Notes: a model not told the origin generated them from the sequence alone. A stretch of 64,000 nucleotides of DNA from an uncultured Eubacteriales bacterium (GCA_902790525.1 CADASI010000002.1:22546-86545); one strand, 5' to 3'. Shown: positions 33,911-42,879, counted from the stretch's first letter. Numbers and translations are program-made.

Positions 33911-35320
33911 TCACTCCTGTTGCGGGAAAAGGCTTGCCATGCTCAAACGTTCCTGCGCCACTTCCTGCGCGAGCGCCTTTGCGTCCTCTTCGGTCATCTT
34001 TTCAAACTTGACGAGGTATTTCCAAACAGGAACCCAGCCTTGCAAAACGTAGGATTTCCAGTTGGCCTTGTCCTCTTCGTAGTTATATGTGATGTCCCCG
34101 AAAGAAAACGCTATCTCGTATTCGCCCGCCGGTGCCAGATTCAGCAGGGTTGCCAGCGCGTCAGCGCCATACACAGCCTGCTCAATGGCCGCTTGCAGCG
34201 CGTCCCGGTCATCCTTGATCGTCTGGATCGTGTCACGGTCATCGGCCTCAACCTGTGTCGCGGTAATCATGCCGGTCTGCCCGTCAAGTACGAAAACGCC
34301 CTCGGAAAAACCGCATTTGACGCCTGCCAGAGACAGGTCAAAGTTGATGTCCTTTATACGCGCCTCGGTCTGAAGCGTCGGGACGTGTTCGCGGATCGCC
34401 GCGTTGCCGGTATCATCCACGTTCATGCCCAGACCCTTGACGAAACGGGGGAGCTTGAAGCGCTGATTCTGTGCGCCCTTTATAACGGCCTGCCCGACAA
34501 AGGTGACGTGCTTGCTGTCCTCAACCTCCGTGTCTTTGCGGCTGATCGCCATGTCGATAGCCTCCAGCTCCGTGATCGCGTTTGCGAACACAGAAAGGCC
34601 CAGGGGCGAGGATGGGTCTATGTGATTCACGCCGGGAACGCGGAAATAAGCGAACAGGGGCTTTTCCAAATTCTGGATTCGCGCCTCTTCCTGCATCTCC
34701 GCCCATTCGTCAACGCTATTCAGGGGAACCTCGGAGCCCAGCATAAAGGCGTCGTTGTTCAGCGTTGCCCGGTTCTTAAAGGCTCGGTTGGTGACGATAT
34801 ACAGATCACCCTCGAAACGGTGATACTCCAGGCGCGTGAAATGGTCGTTGCCTTGAATAATGTGCTGTGCGAATATCGCGCCGACGATTTCGCCGTTGCT
34901 GTCCATCTTCGTGATGCCAAAGTCACCGGGCAAGATAAAATCCCAGGTCTGCCCGTTATACTTCAGCATCATACCACCCATGCGCACAGCGTCTTTGACT
35001 CGATCCGGCAGGCGTTTCAAGAGATCATCACATATCTCCTGAAGATACTCGGCGCGGGCGCTGTTGCCCGAAACGGCGATTCCCAGGTCAAGCGTTATCA
35101 GCTTGGCGCGTGTGTCCGCGATATGCTTTGCCATGTTGACGGTTTTCACCCCGTCCTCGGGATTGAGCCACGCCGGTTTACCCGTCGAAATATCATCCCA
35201 TTTCTGCAAGGCGGTTTCCATCTTCGGGGATTGAATGAGATGCACATGAAACGCCCTGCCGACTTCCGCGTTATTGAACATTCCTTTCAACCTCCCCCAC
35301 ATTCGGGAAAATATATTCAC
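33911..35320 (-). CDS. Portal protein
   Basis: 469 residues. It has the SPP1-gp6-like portal layout: an N-terminal stem region, a DAVRMGGMMLKYNGQTW strand, FITKMDSN, and a long central helix (LDGQTGMITATQVEADDRDTIQ) near residue 350. It lies between the terminase and MuF genes with 6-13-base spacers. It forms the DNA-entry ring of the head. Confidence 0.9.
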   Translation of the reverse strand: MNIFSRMWGRLKGMFNNAEVGRAFHVHLIQSPKMETALQKWDDISTGKPAWLNPEDGVKTVNMAKHIADTRAKLITLDLGIAVSGNSARAEYLQEICDDLLKRLPDRVKDAVRMGGMMLKYNGQTWDFILPGDFGITKMDSNGEIVGAIFAQHIIQGNDHFTRLEYHRFEGDLYIVTNRAFKNRATLNNDAFMLGSEVPLNSVDEWAEMQEEARIQNLEKPLFAYFRVPGVNHIDPSSPLGLSVFANAITELEAIDMAISRKDTEVEDSKHVTFVGQAVIKGAQNQRFKLPRFVKGLGMNVDDTGNAAIREHVPTLQTEARIKDINFDLSLAGVKCGFSEGVFVLDGQTGMITATQVEADDRDTIQTIKDDRDALQAAIEQAVYGADALATLLNLAPAGEYEIAFSFGDITYNYEEDKANWKSYVLQGWVPVWKYLVKFEKMTEEDAKALAQEVAQERLSMASLFPQQE

Positions 35321-35333
35321 GGTCGATCACCCC

Positions 35334-36569
35334 TCACACGATCCACTGTAATTCAGTGCGGAGTGCTGTTCGGCAGAAATATCGGAGCTGATCCATGCTG
35401 TGATCGTTTTCTTTGATAACCTCGTCGCGGAGTGACTTCTCATTCCACGCATAGGTTTCAAATTCTTCAAAGGTCGATTTACAGCTTTCATGGAAATACA
35501 GGCAACCGGCATTCAGGAATTTCGTCACATCCTGAATGCCGTTCAAAACATCGTTGTCGGCTTTTATGACGATGTACTTTCCGTATTTCTGGATAGTTTC
35601 AATGAACGAGCTTGCCGACGGGTCGATCACAATGTACTGGATCGGAACCTCGCCAATCAGCTCGTGTAGCATTTTGTAATAGGCTTCGTTGTCCACGCGG
35701 TTCTCGCTGCCGCCCTTATAGTACAGCTCCTTAACCATCGTGGCTCGTTGCTGCGCCGGGTCAAAATCCCACAATCCCGCCGCAAAGGGATTGACGGTTC
35801 CATAGTCCACGGCAACGTAATAGCGGTGAGATGCCTGATATTCAACCGGCCCAAAAACACGGTGAATATCCCGATTGAACATCGGGTAAACCAGGCCCTC
35901 CGCCTTAACCCACAACCCCAGAATATACCGGCGATAGAACACGCCGGAATACATGTTCTCGTAACGCCGCCTGATCTTATCGGACAGGCTCAAGTTATCG
36001 GCCATCGTGAAATGCAGATACAGCATATTGCGCTTGACGCATTGCTTGATCCACTCCACATAGAACCAGTGTGACGGGTTTTCGGGGTTGCAGTTGAACC
36101 AGAATTTCGAGCCATCCACCGAACAGCGGCCCATTGTCTGCTCGACGAAAGACCGGGGCATAAGGGCAACCTCGTCGAACAGCACGCCCGCCAGGGTGAC
36201 GCCCTGAACCAGCTTTGCGCTCGATTCATCCTTGCCGCCGAACATATAATAGACGTTCGTGACGCCGTTTGCGGTCACGATCAACTTGTTCTCCGTGCGC
36301 CGTTCGACGATACTGTATATACCCTCCAGCCATTCAGGAAGATGGTTTGTCACGTTACGCCGCAAGGCTTCTATGGTCTTGCCGCATATAGCAAAATACT
36401 GGCCGTTGAAATTGCTCATGCTCCACATGAGAAATCCCACGGCCATTGAAACGGTTTTGCCTGATCGGATAGAGCCGTCGCAGATAATCCCATCAAAATG
36501 CCTATACTGTTCCCTGATCCACCACGTCAGCGTCAGGTTTTGCCGCGTGCTGAAGTTCTGGTATATCAT
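35334..36569 (-). CDS. Terminase large subunit (PBSX-type)
   Basis: 411 residues. The Walker A motif GSIRSGKT is near residue 33, Walker B GVLFDEVALM near 131 and the motif III NCNPENP near 160; a nuclease-like domain with YVAVDYGT follows near 250. The protein packages DNA into the portal. It overlaps the small-subunit gene by 68 bases. Confidence 0.92.
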   Translation of the reverse strand: MIYQNFSTRQNLTLTWWIREQYRHFDGIICDGSIRSGKTVSMAVGFLMWSMSNFNGQYFAICGKTIEALRRNVTNHLPEWLEGIYSIVERRTENKLIVTANGVTNVYYMFGGKDESSAKLVQGVTLAGVLFDEVALMPRSFVEQTMGRCSVDGSKFWFNCNPENPSHWFYVEWIKQCVKRNMLYLHFTMADNLSLSDKIRRRYENMYSGVFYRRYILGLWVKAEGLVYPMFNRDIHRVFGPVEYQASHRYYVAVDYGTVNPFAAGLWDFDPAQQRATMVKELYYKGGSENRVDNEAYYKMLHELIGEVPIQYIVIDPSASSFIETIQKYGKYIVIKADNDVLNGIQDVTKFLNAGCLYFHESCKSTFEEFETYAWNEKSLRDEVIKENDHSMDQLRYFCRTALRTELQWIV

Positions 36570-36960
36570 CCGTGTTCACCTTCCCGGCGGCCACGTTCAA
36601 AAGCGCCTCAATCAAGTTGTTTTCCTTGCTTGCCGCGCTCATGCCGCCCTCGCCCAGCAGCTCAAGCACCTTGTCAAAGGCGTACACATTGCCCGCCTGC
36701 GCCAGCTTGCCGATTGCGACGATCATTTGCATTTTGTTGGTCATATCGTCCGACTCGATGCCGAGACGCTTCAGCCTGTTTTTCGTCCTGCCGTCCACGA
36801 CAGGCAGGTCGCAAAACATCTGCATCATTTCAGCGGCGGCCTTTTTCTGAGCACGCCGCTCCGCGCAAACCTTACCGCCCTTGGAGCCGATAGCCTTGCG
36901 CTCTTCCATTGTGCGCTGATTCATCGGAATCAGGTTCTTGTTCTGTGGCCTGTCACTCAT
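36502..36960 (-). CDS. Terminase small subunit-like protein
   Basis: 152 residues from ATG 36960 (GGAGGTGG upstream). The sequence is helical with a KAIGSKGGK motif, then a DNA-binding-like segment and an acidic tail that overlaps the large-subunit start. It matches the GSKGG-type small terminase family common in Clostridia phages. Confidence 0.75.
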   Translation of the reverse strand: MSDRPQNKNLIPMNQRTMEERKAIGSKGGKVCAERRAQKKAAAEMMQMFCDLPVVDGRTKNRLKRLGIESDDMTNKMQMIVAIGKLAQAGNVYAFDKVLELLGEGGMSAASKENNLIEALLNVAAGKVNTDDIPELQHAAKPDADVVDQGTV

Positions 36961-37023
36961 TGCCGCCACCTCCTTTCAGGCATGAAAATACCCTCCGCCG
37001 TGATCCGTGCGGAGGGTTGATGC

Positions 37024-37191
37024 TTACTTTTTCTTCTTGGCCGGTGTCTTCTTGGTCGCCGTGGGCTTCTCCTTTTTCGGCGCGGGTTTATCCGCAAAGA
37101 ACAGCCCCCGGCTCTTGGCGTCAGTTGCCCGGTCATCCGAACCGAAACGATCATAGGGACTGTATTCGGGCTTTTTCGTCTTGGTCGCCAT
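37024..37191 (-). CDS. Small Lys-rich protein, K-tail 1
   Basis: A 55-residue frame from ATG 37191 (GGAGG upstream), MATKTKKPEYSPYDRFG.., ending in TKKTPAKKKK. It is very basic and could bind DNA. A second small gene at 38094 ends in nearly the same tail. No family is recognised. Confidence 0.6.
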   Translation of the reverse strand: MATKTKKPEYSPYDRFGSDDRATDAKSRGLFFADKPAPKKEKPTATKKTPAKKKK

Positions 37192-37204
37192 AGCGTTGAA
37201 CCTC

Positions 37205-38023
37205 CTATTGCTTGGTCACATGCACCACGAGCTCAATCTGATTCAAGTGCATGTTGGTTCCCTTCATACTGCCCTTGGGATGCGCTTTCGCGCCGGACAG
37301 CTTCACGTCGAGTATTTCGTAATTCGGCTTGCCCTTGCTCGGGGCCATAATCATCTCGCCCAGGGCGTTGGTCTTGCCAGATAACGGGTCTTTCTTGGGG
37401 CTGTTGCCCGGCATGACCGACTGAACGTTCGCGTCAACCTTATAGGTGATCTTGACGAAACGCTCCTTGAATGTGGCCTTATCCCACTTGCTGCCAGCGC
37501 CGGGGGCATTCGCAAAGTCATTATACGATCCAGTGACGTACTTGTTCTCGCCATACTGCTTGCCAACGAGCGCCTGTTTCAGCGCATCGACGCTCATTTT
37601 CGTCGCGTCGCCATGTATGCCGTTGGCTTTCAGAATGTCGTTCACAAAATCAGCGTGATCGTACCTGGTCAGGTTGATATTGTGGCCGGTATTGTGCATC
37701 GAACCCATGAGCGCGTCGTGCATTTCCTGCTGCTTCGCGCTCAGGGGGAGTCCCTGCGACAACGCCCAATTCAAATCCTGCGAGGGACTGTGTAGCCCAT
37801 CCGCGCTCGGGGCGGCGTATGCAGGCTCCGGGTCAGGGTCGGTATAGAAGGTCATCGCGCCTTTTTCGGCAGGCGTGAGGTTCTGCTGCTGGTAATACGC
37901 CGCGCCCGCGTAAAGGTCATGATGTTCCTGCGGATCAAAAGCCGCAAAGCCCTTCTCGTCCTTTTCGGGCGGCCCTTGTTCCTTCGGCGCGGTTGTTCCC
38001 AGGCTGGATTTGCCTTTAGCCAT
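37205..38023 (-). CDS. Putative ADP-ribosyltransferase-like phage protein, divergent
   Basis: 272 residues with a disordered N-terminal half starting MAKGKSSLG and a C-terminal globular part. The order Arg (LTRYDHADF, R120), then TGS (164-166), then GEMIMAP (E223) resembles the R-S-E layout of toxin-like ADP-ribosyltransferases, but only one Glu is present in the last motif, so activity is uncertain. The N-terminus shares MAKGKS with the 38268 gene. It could be a virion-packed effector. The identification is tentative. Confidence 0.45.
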   Translation of the reverse strand: MAKGKSSLGTTAPKEQGPPEKDEKGFAAFDPQEHHDLYAGAAYYQQQNLTPAEKGAMTFYTDPDPEPAYAAPSADGLHSPSQDLNWALSQGLPLSAKQQEMHDALMGSMHNTGHNINLTRYDHADFVNDILKANGIHGDATKMSVDALKQALVGKQYGENKYVTGSYNDFANAPGAGSKWDKATFKERFVKITYKVDANVQSVMPGNSPKKDPLSGKTNALGEMIMAPSKGKPNYEILDVKLSGAKAHPKGSMKGTNMHLNQIELVVHVTKQ

Positions 38024-38040
38024 ATATTACACCTCATGCA

Positions 38041-38077
38041 AAAGAAAAGCAACAGGGAACCTGTGTTCTCTGTTGCT
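38041..38077 (-). terminator. Terminator between 38094 gene and ART-like gene
   Basis: On the minus strand GCAACAGAGAAC / GTTCCCTGTTGC forms a 12-bp stem with one mismatch and a four-base loop, followed by TTTTCTTTT. It is a good factor-independent terminator within the head operon, so it may be partial. Confidence 0.65.
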
Positions 38078-38093
38078 CTTCGGGGATCGTGGT

Positions 38094-38255
38094 TTACTTT
38101 TTCTTCTTGGCCGGTGCCTTCTTCGCGGCGGCCTCATTCTTCTTGATGCGGGCTTTCAGCTCCGCCATAGAAGGCAGGCCCTCCATGTCGGCTTTCTGCC
38201 GCATTTCGATCAGTTTCTTGTGTTCCGGGGTTCCCGGTTTAATATCCCTTGCCAT
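38094..38255 (-). CDS. Small Lys-rich protein, K-tail 2
   Basis: A 53-residue frame from ATG 38255 with AAGGAGGG upstream; MARDIKPGTPEHKKL.. and the tail KKAPAKKKK. It shares the tail with the 37024 gene. It is helical in the middle. No family is recognised. Confidence 0.6.
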   Translation of the reverse strand: MARDIKPGTPEHKKLIEMRQKADMEGLPSMAELKARIKKNEAAAKKAPAKKKK

Positions 38256-38267
38256 GATGCGCCCTCC

Positions 38268-38897
38268 TTAATCATCAACGTCGATAAACAGCTCGGTCTT
38301 GGACTTATTCCAATACGCTTTTGTGATCTTCTTGCCCTTCATCATGTCGGTTTGCGAATGGAGAACCTCGTTCTCGGAGCTGAGCTTGGAAATGTGCTTG
38401 AAGGGCATTCCCGTCTTGCCGCCCTTATAGGTGACAAGCACAGACACATTATCCTTGTCAGAATATCCGAAATTACCAAAGTTCATCGCGGTTTTCTTGG
38501 TCGCCGAGAAACTGGTTGCACCGTCCTCTTTCCAAACGCCGCTCTGCACGATGGTATCAAGATATTCCTGGACTGATCCCGCGCCTTTATTCTTCGCAAA
38601 GCCGAGGCTCACGTGAATACCACGATACTGTTTCCCGCTGTAAACGGGTGTTTTCGGGCTGTCAATGACCTTGTTTATCAGGTCATTCGCCGCCTGATCG
38701 CTGCCATTGTGAATGCTGTGGTAGCCGCTGCCCGAGTATGATTCCATCGTGGAAACCGCTTTCTGCGCCTCTTTATGATCCATGCCCGTGTACATCTTTA
38801 CCCACGCGACCTTTTTGGACTTGGGTATGTTCGCACCGAACATGTCAATGTCGTTCACCTGCGGATGCGACACGACATTAGATTTTCCCTTAGCCAT
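38268..38897 (-). CDS. ADP-ribosyltransferase (R-S-E class)
   Basis: 209 residues. The key motifs of C3/VIP2-type ADP-ribosyltransferases are in order: YRG at 91-93, the TSFSA segment at 128-132 (the S-T-S motif) and ENEVL at 175-179 (E-x-E, E175 and E177). These would bind NAD and transfer ADP-ribose to an Arg or Asn. The N-terminal 30 residues (MAKGKSNVV..) are basic and lack a signal peptide, so the enzyme acts in the cell or is packed and injected. It lies between DUF4417 and the terminase genes. The target is unknown. Compare the glycohydrolase at 4029. Confidence 0.75.
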   Translation of the reverse strand: MAKGKSNVVSHPQVNDIDMFGANIPKSKKVAWVKMYTGMDHKEAQKAVSTMESYSGSGYHSIHNGSDQAANDLINKVIDSPKTPVYSGKQYRGIHVSLGFAKNKGAGSVQEYLDTIVQSGVWKEDGATSFSATKKTAMNFGNFGYSDKDNVSVLVTYKGGKTGMPFKHISKLSSENEVLHSQTDMMKGKKITKAYWNKSKTELFIDVDD

Positions 38898-38906
38898 AAT
38901 TATACC

Positions 38907-39566
38907 TCACTGACCGCGCTCGGTCAAGCCGCCGTGCCACTTATCCGTAAACGACGGAATTTGATATATCAGGCCGCTTTCCTGATCGCCCTTCAAGGCG
39001 TCAGGGACGCGGCCTTTCCAGATGATTTGCGTAGGCTTCAGACGCTCCAGCATCGCCTTATAGCCGGTCAGGAGCCACTCGCGGTTTTCCTTCGCCGTGA
39101 CCATGCCAACGCTTGACATCGCCACCACGCCGCCCACGGGCTCGCCATCAAAGCACCATTCCAGCGTGTCAGGGCTTGACCATGTAATCGTCGGTATGAC
39201 GGTCAGGCCATGCGCCTGCCAGTATGCGGCGCACCAGTGCTTACGGTAATGGTTATAGAGCTGTATCACCTTCGGGAAATCCGAATAAGGCGAAAAGTCA
39301 GGCGAACAGACCGCTTGGAACCTCGCCAGAATAGGCGTGTACACGTCCGGCTGTTTCCAGACGCGCTCAAACTGGTAATCGTCGATGAAGAAATGAACGC
39401 CGTGACGCTCAGGCTCTTCACAGCCCTTGAAATAATTAAAGCCGATCCAGTTTTCAACCTGAATCGACTTTACCGGCGATATAACCGGGATCTCATACGG
39501 GCCAGCGCCCCAAAAGTAGGCTTTTTGCAGATTTTCATAATTCCGCGTCGCCCGATATGTGTTCAT
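38907..39566 (-). CDS. DUF4417 domain protein
   Basis: 219 residues. The beta/alpha layout, Trp-rich strands (VENWIGFNYFKG, GVHFFIDDYQFERVW) and the segment TLEWCFDGEPVGGVVAMSSVG match the DUF4417 family, found near phage packaging genes. No enzymatic motif is recognised. It is the first late gene after the terminator at 39581. Confidence 0.75.
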   Translation of the reverse strand: MNTYRATRNYENLQKAYFWGAGPYEIPVISPVKSIQVENWIGFNYFKGCEEPERHGVHFFIDDYQFERVWKQPDVYTPILARFQAVCSPDFSPYSDFPKVIQLYNHYRKHWCAAYWQAHGLTVIPTITWSSPDTLEWCFDGEPVGGVVAMSSVGMVTAKENREWLLTGYKAMLERLKPTQIIWKGRVPDALKGDQESGLIYQIPSFTDKWHGGLTERGQ

Positions 39567-39580
39567 GCTGATACCTCACA

Positions 39581-39619
39581 AAAACGGGCCGTAACGTAAA
39601 CCGCCATACGTTACGGCCC
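39581..39619 (-). terminator. Terminator before DUF4417
   Basis: On the minus strand a perfect 12-bp stem GGGCCGTAACGT / ACGTTACGGCCC with a 10-base loop is followed by GTTTTT. It separates the sigma-like gene from the late structural operon, so read-through or antitermination may control late expression. Confidence 0.75.
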
Positions 39620-39701
39620 TTGGCTGCCGATGCCAGAGAAAGGAGGAAAGATCACCGGCAAAAGAACGGGGGCCTCCCGTGTCCGGGAAACCCACGATAC
39701 C

Positions 39702-39707
39702 AGTATA
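39702..39707 (-). promoter_or_regulatory. Candidate late-promoter -10 box
   Basis: TATACT on the minus strand in the gap 39620-39755 between the late regulator and the structural operon. There is no good -35 hexamer at 17 bases, so it may need the upstream-encoded activator. Note that the terminator at 39581 lies downstream of it. Confidence 0.35.
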
Positions 39708-39755
39708 GCACAGACGAACCGAACAGAACGAACAGGATCACGATTTAATCAGCTT

Positions 39756-40160
39756 TTAACAGTCCCGCGAACGCTCCAGATAGCGCGTGCATGTCATGCG
39801 CACGCTATCGGCGGTGCAATCGCCACCGATGCAGCAGGCCACTTGATGCCAGGTCAGGCCACTCACAAAACGGTATGTAAATATCTGCCGGGTCAGCGCG
39901 TCGCCAATATCGGCGATATACCTCTCAAGGCGATTGCGCTCATACAGACATTGCATGTGTTTGGCCTCAATGATGCTTTTCAGGTCGGCGATTTCAGCCG
40001 CGTAACGCCCCGTCCGATCCGACGGAATGCCGCTCCCGGGCATACCTGTCAGCACTTGCGCCCCCGGCTGCATCTTTGCCTCCAGCTCCGCCAGTCGGCG
40101 CTTATCCATCTCGATTTCACGATTCAAGTAATACAGTTGCGATAATTCCCGAATAGTCAT
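39756..40160 (-). CDS. Phage late transcription regulator (sigma-70 r4-like, ArpU/DUF1492 type)
   Basis: 134 residues. The N-terminal helix (MTIRELSQLYYLNREIEMD) and the C-terminal sigma-like HTH (RQIFTYRFVSGLTWHQVA..) fit the ArpU/RinA-like proteins that switch on late genes in Gram-positive phages. It sits just upstream of the packaging genes, as in those phages. Confidence 0.75.
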   Translation of the reverse strand: MTIRELSQLYYLNREIEMDKRRLAELEAKMQPGAQVLTGMPGSGIPSDRTGRYAAEIADLKSIIEAKHMQCLYERNRLERYIADIGDALTRQIFTYRFVSGLTWHQVACCIGGDCTADSVRMTCTRYLERSRDC

Positions 40161-40266
40161 CCTCTGCTCCTTCCCGCGTCAGGTCGCCGGAAACGGCCAT
40201 ACAGCCGCCCCCGCGCCCGCTGTGATAAATTCCCCGCCGTAACGCGCGGGGACGGCGAGACGGGCT

Positions 40267-41715
40267 TCACCGGCCCGCCCGCGCCGCTTTCGCGCTTTCC
40301 AGACGAACACGCAGGGAGGCGAGGAGGCTTTCCTGCACATTCTCGTTTGACGCCAGGGCTTTCATAACATCCTCGTCCCGTCCACCCTGCACAATTAGGT
40401 GATGCACCACGACGGGGTGACGCTGCCCCTGCCGGTATAGTCGCCGGTTTGCCTGAATGTACTGCTCAAGGCTCCATATCAGACCAAACCAAATCACGTG
40501 ATGCCCGCCCGCCTGAAGGTTCAGCCCATACGAACAGCTTTGCGGTTGGGCCAATAGAAGATCAACCTCGCCCGCGTTCCAGGCGTCCGCGTCGTCCGCG
40601 CCCTTGTACACGCGCACGCGCAAATGAGCCGGGTCGTAAGTGCTGCCCTTAAAGTTACCGATTCGCGCCCCGTGTTCCAACAGCGTCTTTTCCAGCCGGG
40701 ACAAATCATGCTGGAAGTTGTAATATACGATTGCGTGTTGCCCGTTCAGGGCCTCCACAAGCTCCAGAAACGCCTCCAGCTTGCATGTATGGATCGACGT
40801 AAACATGCCATCCTCGCCGTACACAGCCCCGTTGCAAAGCTGTAACAGCTTGCCGGTGAGGGTCGCCTGCGTGCTGGCCGTGATCGTCGTGTCCGCGTCG
40901 ATTTTCAGCAGCATCTCGCGCTCCAGACGGTCATAGGCGCGTTTTGCCGCCGGGTCAAGCACCACGGGAATATCATCATACACCAGCTCCGGCATGGTCA
41001 GATAATCCTCGGCTTTCATCGAAATGCAAATGTCGCTTATCAAGCGACGGATCTCCTCCGGGGCTCCTTCCTTCGGCGCATAGCTGTAAATCATATCCCG
41101 GCTCCGCTTATCCGGGACGAAATACAGATCGCGGTAAACGCTGATCGTCCGTCCGAGACGCTGCCCGCCATCCAGCAGATAAACCTGCGCCCACAGATCG
41201 GTCAATCCATGCGGGGACGGCGTGCCGGTCAGCTCCACCAGGCGACGGATGTGAGGGCGAACAGACTTCAGCGCCCGAAACCGTCGCGCCCGGTGATTCT
41301 TGAAGGAGCTGGATTCATCGAGCACCACCATGTCAAAGGGCCATTTGTTGCGGTAGTAGTCCACAAGCCATTGCACGTTTTCGCGGTTGATGACGTAAAT
41401 ATCCGCCGGTTTATGCAAAGCGGTGATGCGCTGGGCCGCCGAACCGAGCACCGTGGAGAACGTCAGCGGCGCTAATTCGATCCACAAACTCGCTTCTTTC
41501 TGCCATGTGGCCTCCGCAACCTTCTTCGGCGCAACGATTAAAACACGCCCCACAGACCAACGATGATAGCGCAGCTCCAGAATCGCCGACAGAGTGATTG
41601 CCGTTTTCCCCATGCCGGGGTCAAGGAAAATCCCGACGCTGGGCAACTCCAGAATCTTGTCCACGCAATACTCCTGGTAGCTGTGTAGCTTTAGAGACTT
41701 CGCTCCCTGCACCAT
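40267..41715 (-). CDS. SNF2-family DEAD/DEAH helicase
   Basis: 482 residues. The helicase motifs are I GPGMGKT-like (DPGMGKTAI near residue 32), II DESS (VVLDESSSF near 130), III TGTP (near 165), then GLNLQAGG, and VI QANRRLYRQGQ near 440. SNF2-type helicases of this size are common in phage replication modules, often beside VRR-NUC nucleases as here. Its ATG overlaps the nuclease stop by 25 bases. Confidence 0.9.
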   Translation of the reverse strand: MVQGAKSLKLHSYQEYCVDKILELPSVGIFLDPGMGKTAITLSAILELRYHRWSVGRVLIVAPKKVAEATWQKEASLWIELAPLTFSTVLGSAAQRITALHKPADIYVINRENVQWLVDYYRNKWPFDMVVLDESSSFKNHRARRFRALKSVRPHIRRLVELTGTPSPHGLTDLWAQVYLLDGGQRLGRTISVYRDLYFVPDKRSRDMIYSYAPKEGAPEEIRRLISDICISMKAEDYLTMPELVYDDIPVVLDPAAKRAYDRLEREMLLKIDADTTITASTQATLTGKLLQLCNGAVYGEDGMFTSIHTCKLEAFLELVEALNGQHAIVYYNFQHDLSRLEKTLLEHGARIGNFKGSTYDPAHLRVRVYKGADDADAWNAGEVDLLLAQPQSCSYGLNLQAGGHHVIWFGLIWSLEQYIQANRRLYRQGQRHPVVVHHLIVQGGRDEDVMKALASNENVQESLLASLRVRLESAKAARAGR

Positions 41716-41981
41716 GCGAACACGCCCTCCACTTTCTCGTAGCTGTCAATCGCCGAAAACACTGTGAACCCCAATCGCCGCAAAACCGATTGAACGAAAA
41801 GCTGTCTCTGCCGTTCCCGCTTTCCCGGCGCTTTCAATTCTGCAAATGCCATCGTGCCGCCGGGGAGGAGTATGATCCTGTCCGGCACACCTGTGAACCC
41901 CGGCGTGATGAACTTCAGGCATAAGCCGCCGACGGATTTGACGCGATCTCGCAGCCGACGCTCTATATCCCGTTCCAGCAT
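41691..41981 (-). CDS. VRR-NUC domain nuclease
   Basis: 96 residues from ATG 41981 (AGGAGG upstream). The motif set is that of VRR-NUC: LKFITPGFTGVPDRIIL with the catalytic Asp and GTMAFAELKAPG with E-x-K. The family acts as a Holliday-junction-type or flap nuclease. It is operonic with the SNF2 helicase. Confidence 0.9.
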   Translation of the reverse strand: MLERDIERRLRDRVKSVGGLCLKFITPGFTGVPDRIILLPGGTMAFAELKAPGKRERQRQLFVQSVLRRLGFTVFSAIDSYEKVEGVFAWCRERSL

Positions 41982-41995
41982 AAAAACCTCCTGTG

Positions 41996-42253
41996 TTACA
42001 TTCTCACGCGCACGCGCGCGTATATACACCCATAAACGCGGGTTATGTATGCGTTTATATACCTATATCTCTACTTTTAATAAGTCTATTAAAAGAGAAT
42101 GTAAGTTTGTAAGGAACACTGTAAAAGCCTTATAACGCGGGCGTTTTCGGCCTTACAAACGAATGTAAGAGCTTTGTAAGGTGTAAGGCAGATTCCTTAC
42201 AAAGCTCCAGTTTGTAAGGCGAATGTAAGCCGAATGTAAGCCGCTTTGTAAGG
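41996..42253. repeat. Iteron-rich noncoding element, copy B
   Basis: Same build as copy A at 9629-9884: CTCACGCGCACGCGCGCG at the left, a CCCATAAACGCGGG-like near-palindrome, then nine direct TGTAAG hexamers and two inverted ones in the same order. It ends at the stop codon of 42256. No gene lies inside. An origin-like or regulatory role is inferred. Confidence 0.7.
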
Positions 42254-42255
42254 CG

Positions 42256-42477
42256 TTACAGCCGTTCCCGCATCAGCAGCCGACGCGCCGTCTTGATATT
42301 GTCGTTGACCACGGCTTTGCACGGCAACGGCGAATATCTGTTCTCGATATTGCCCCTCAACTTCCAGTAATCAGGGCTACCGCTTATCTTGTCGATCTCG
42401 GCGTTCATACTCTTCAGCCGGGCCTTTTCCTTCTGCGCCTCGCGGAGCAGGGCAATCGCCACGTCGAAATTATCCAT
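42256..42477 (-). CDS. Small phage protein
   Basis: 73 residues. The first half is a coiled helix (ALLREAQKEKARLKSMNAEIDKI) and the second is basic. ATG 42477. It is a hypothetical early gene. Confidence 0.5.
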   Translation of the reverse strand: MDNFDVAIALLREAQKEKARLKSMNAEIDKISGSPDYWKLRGNIENRYSPLPCKAVVNDNIKTARRLLMRERL

Positions 42478-42489
42478 GTTGGCACCTCC

Positions 42490-42879
42490 TCAGTCATTCG
42501 CCGTGAATGTGATCGGGACAATCATTTCGGGCAGGAAATTGACCTCGTAATGGTATTTATCAACGAACGCGCCGGACACATCCTCCACGACGTAAGTTGT
42601 CCACCCGTTCAGGTTGATAAAGTGTTTCTTGTACTGGCCGGGGCCGACCTCTACGATCAAATCAATGTCGCCGCTGGATGACTGAACCGACAGATTCCCG
42701 ATAACCTCCAGCAGTATCTTATCTGTGCGGGTATTGTAGACGGTCACGCGGCGCGTGACGTTGAATTGATCCGCTTCTTTGCTCAGGTTGTATGACACTC
42801 GATTCGCTTCTCGCTGACACCCGGTCAGCAGAACCGCCAGCAGCGCCAGGGACAAAACCACCATGATAATCTTTTTCAT
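42490..42879 (-). CDS. Phage-encoded lipoprotein
   Basis: 129 residues from ATG 42879 (AGGAGG upstream). A signal peptide of about 20 residues ends in the lipobox LLTGC, so the mature protein should be lipid-anchored at the outer face of the membrane. The rest is beta-rich with a beta-sandwich look (SVQSSSGDIDLIVEVGPG). Prophage lipoproteins of this kind often block superinfection; here that is inference. It overlaps the membrane-protein gene upstream by one base. Confidence 0.75.
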   Translation of the reverse strand: MKKIIMVVLSLALLAVLLTGCQREANRVSYNLSKEADQFNVTRRVTVYNTRTDKILLEVIGNLSVQSSSGDIDLIVEVGPGQYKKHFINLNGWTTYVVEDVSGAFVDKYHYEVNFLPEMIVPITFTAND

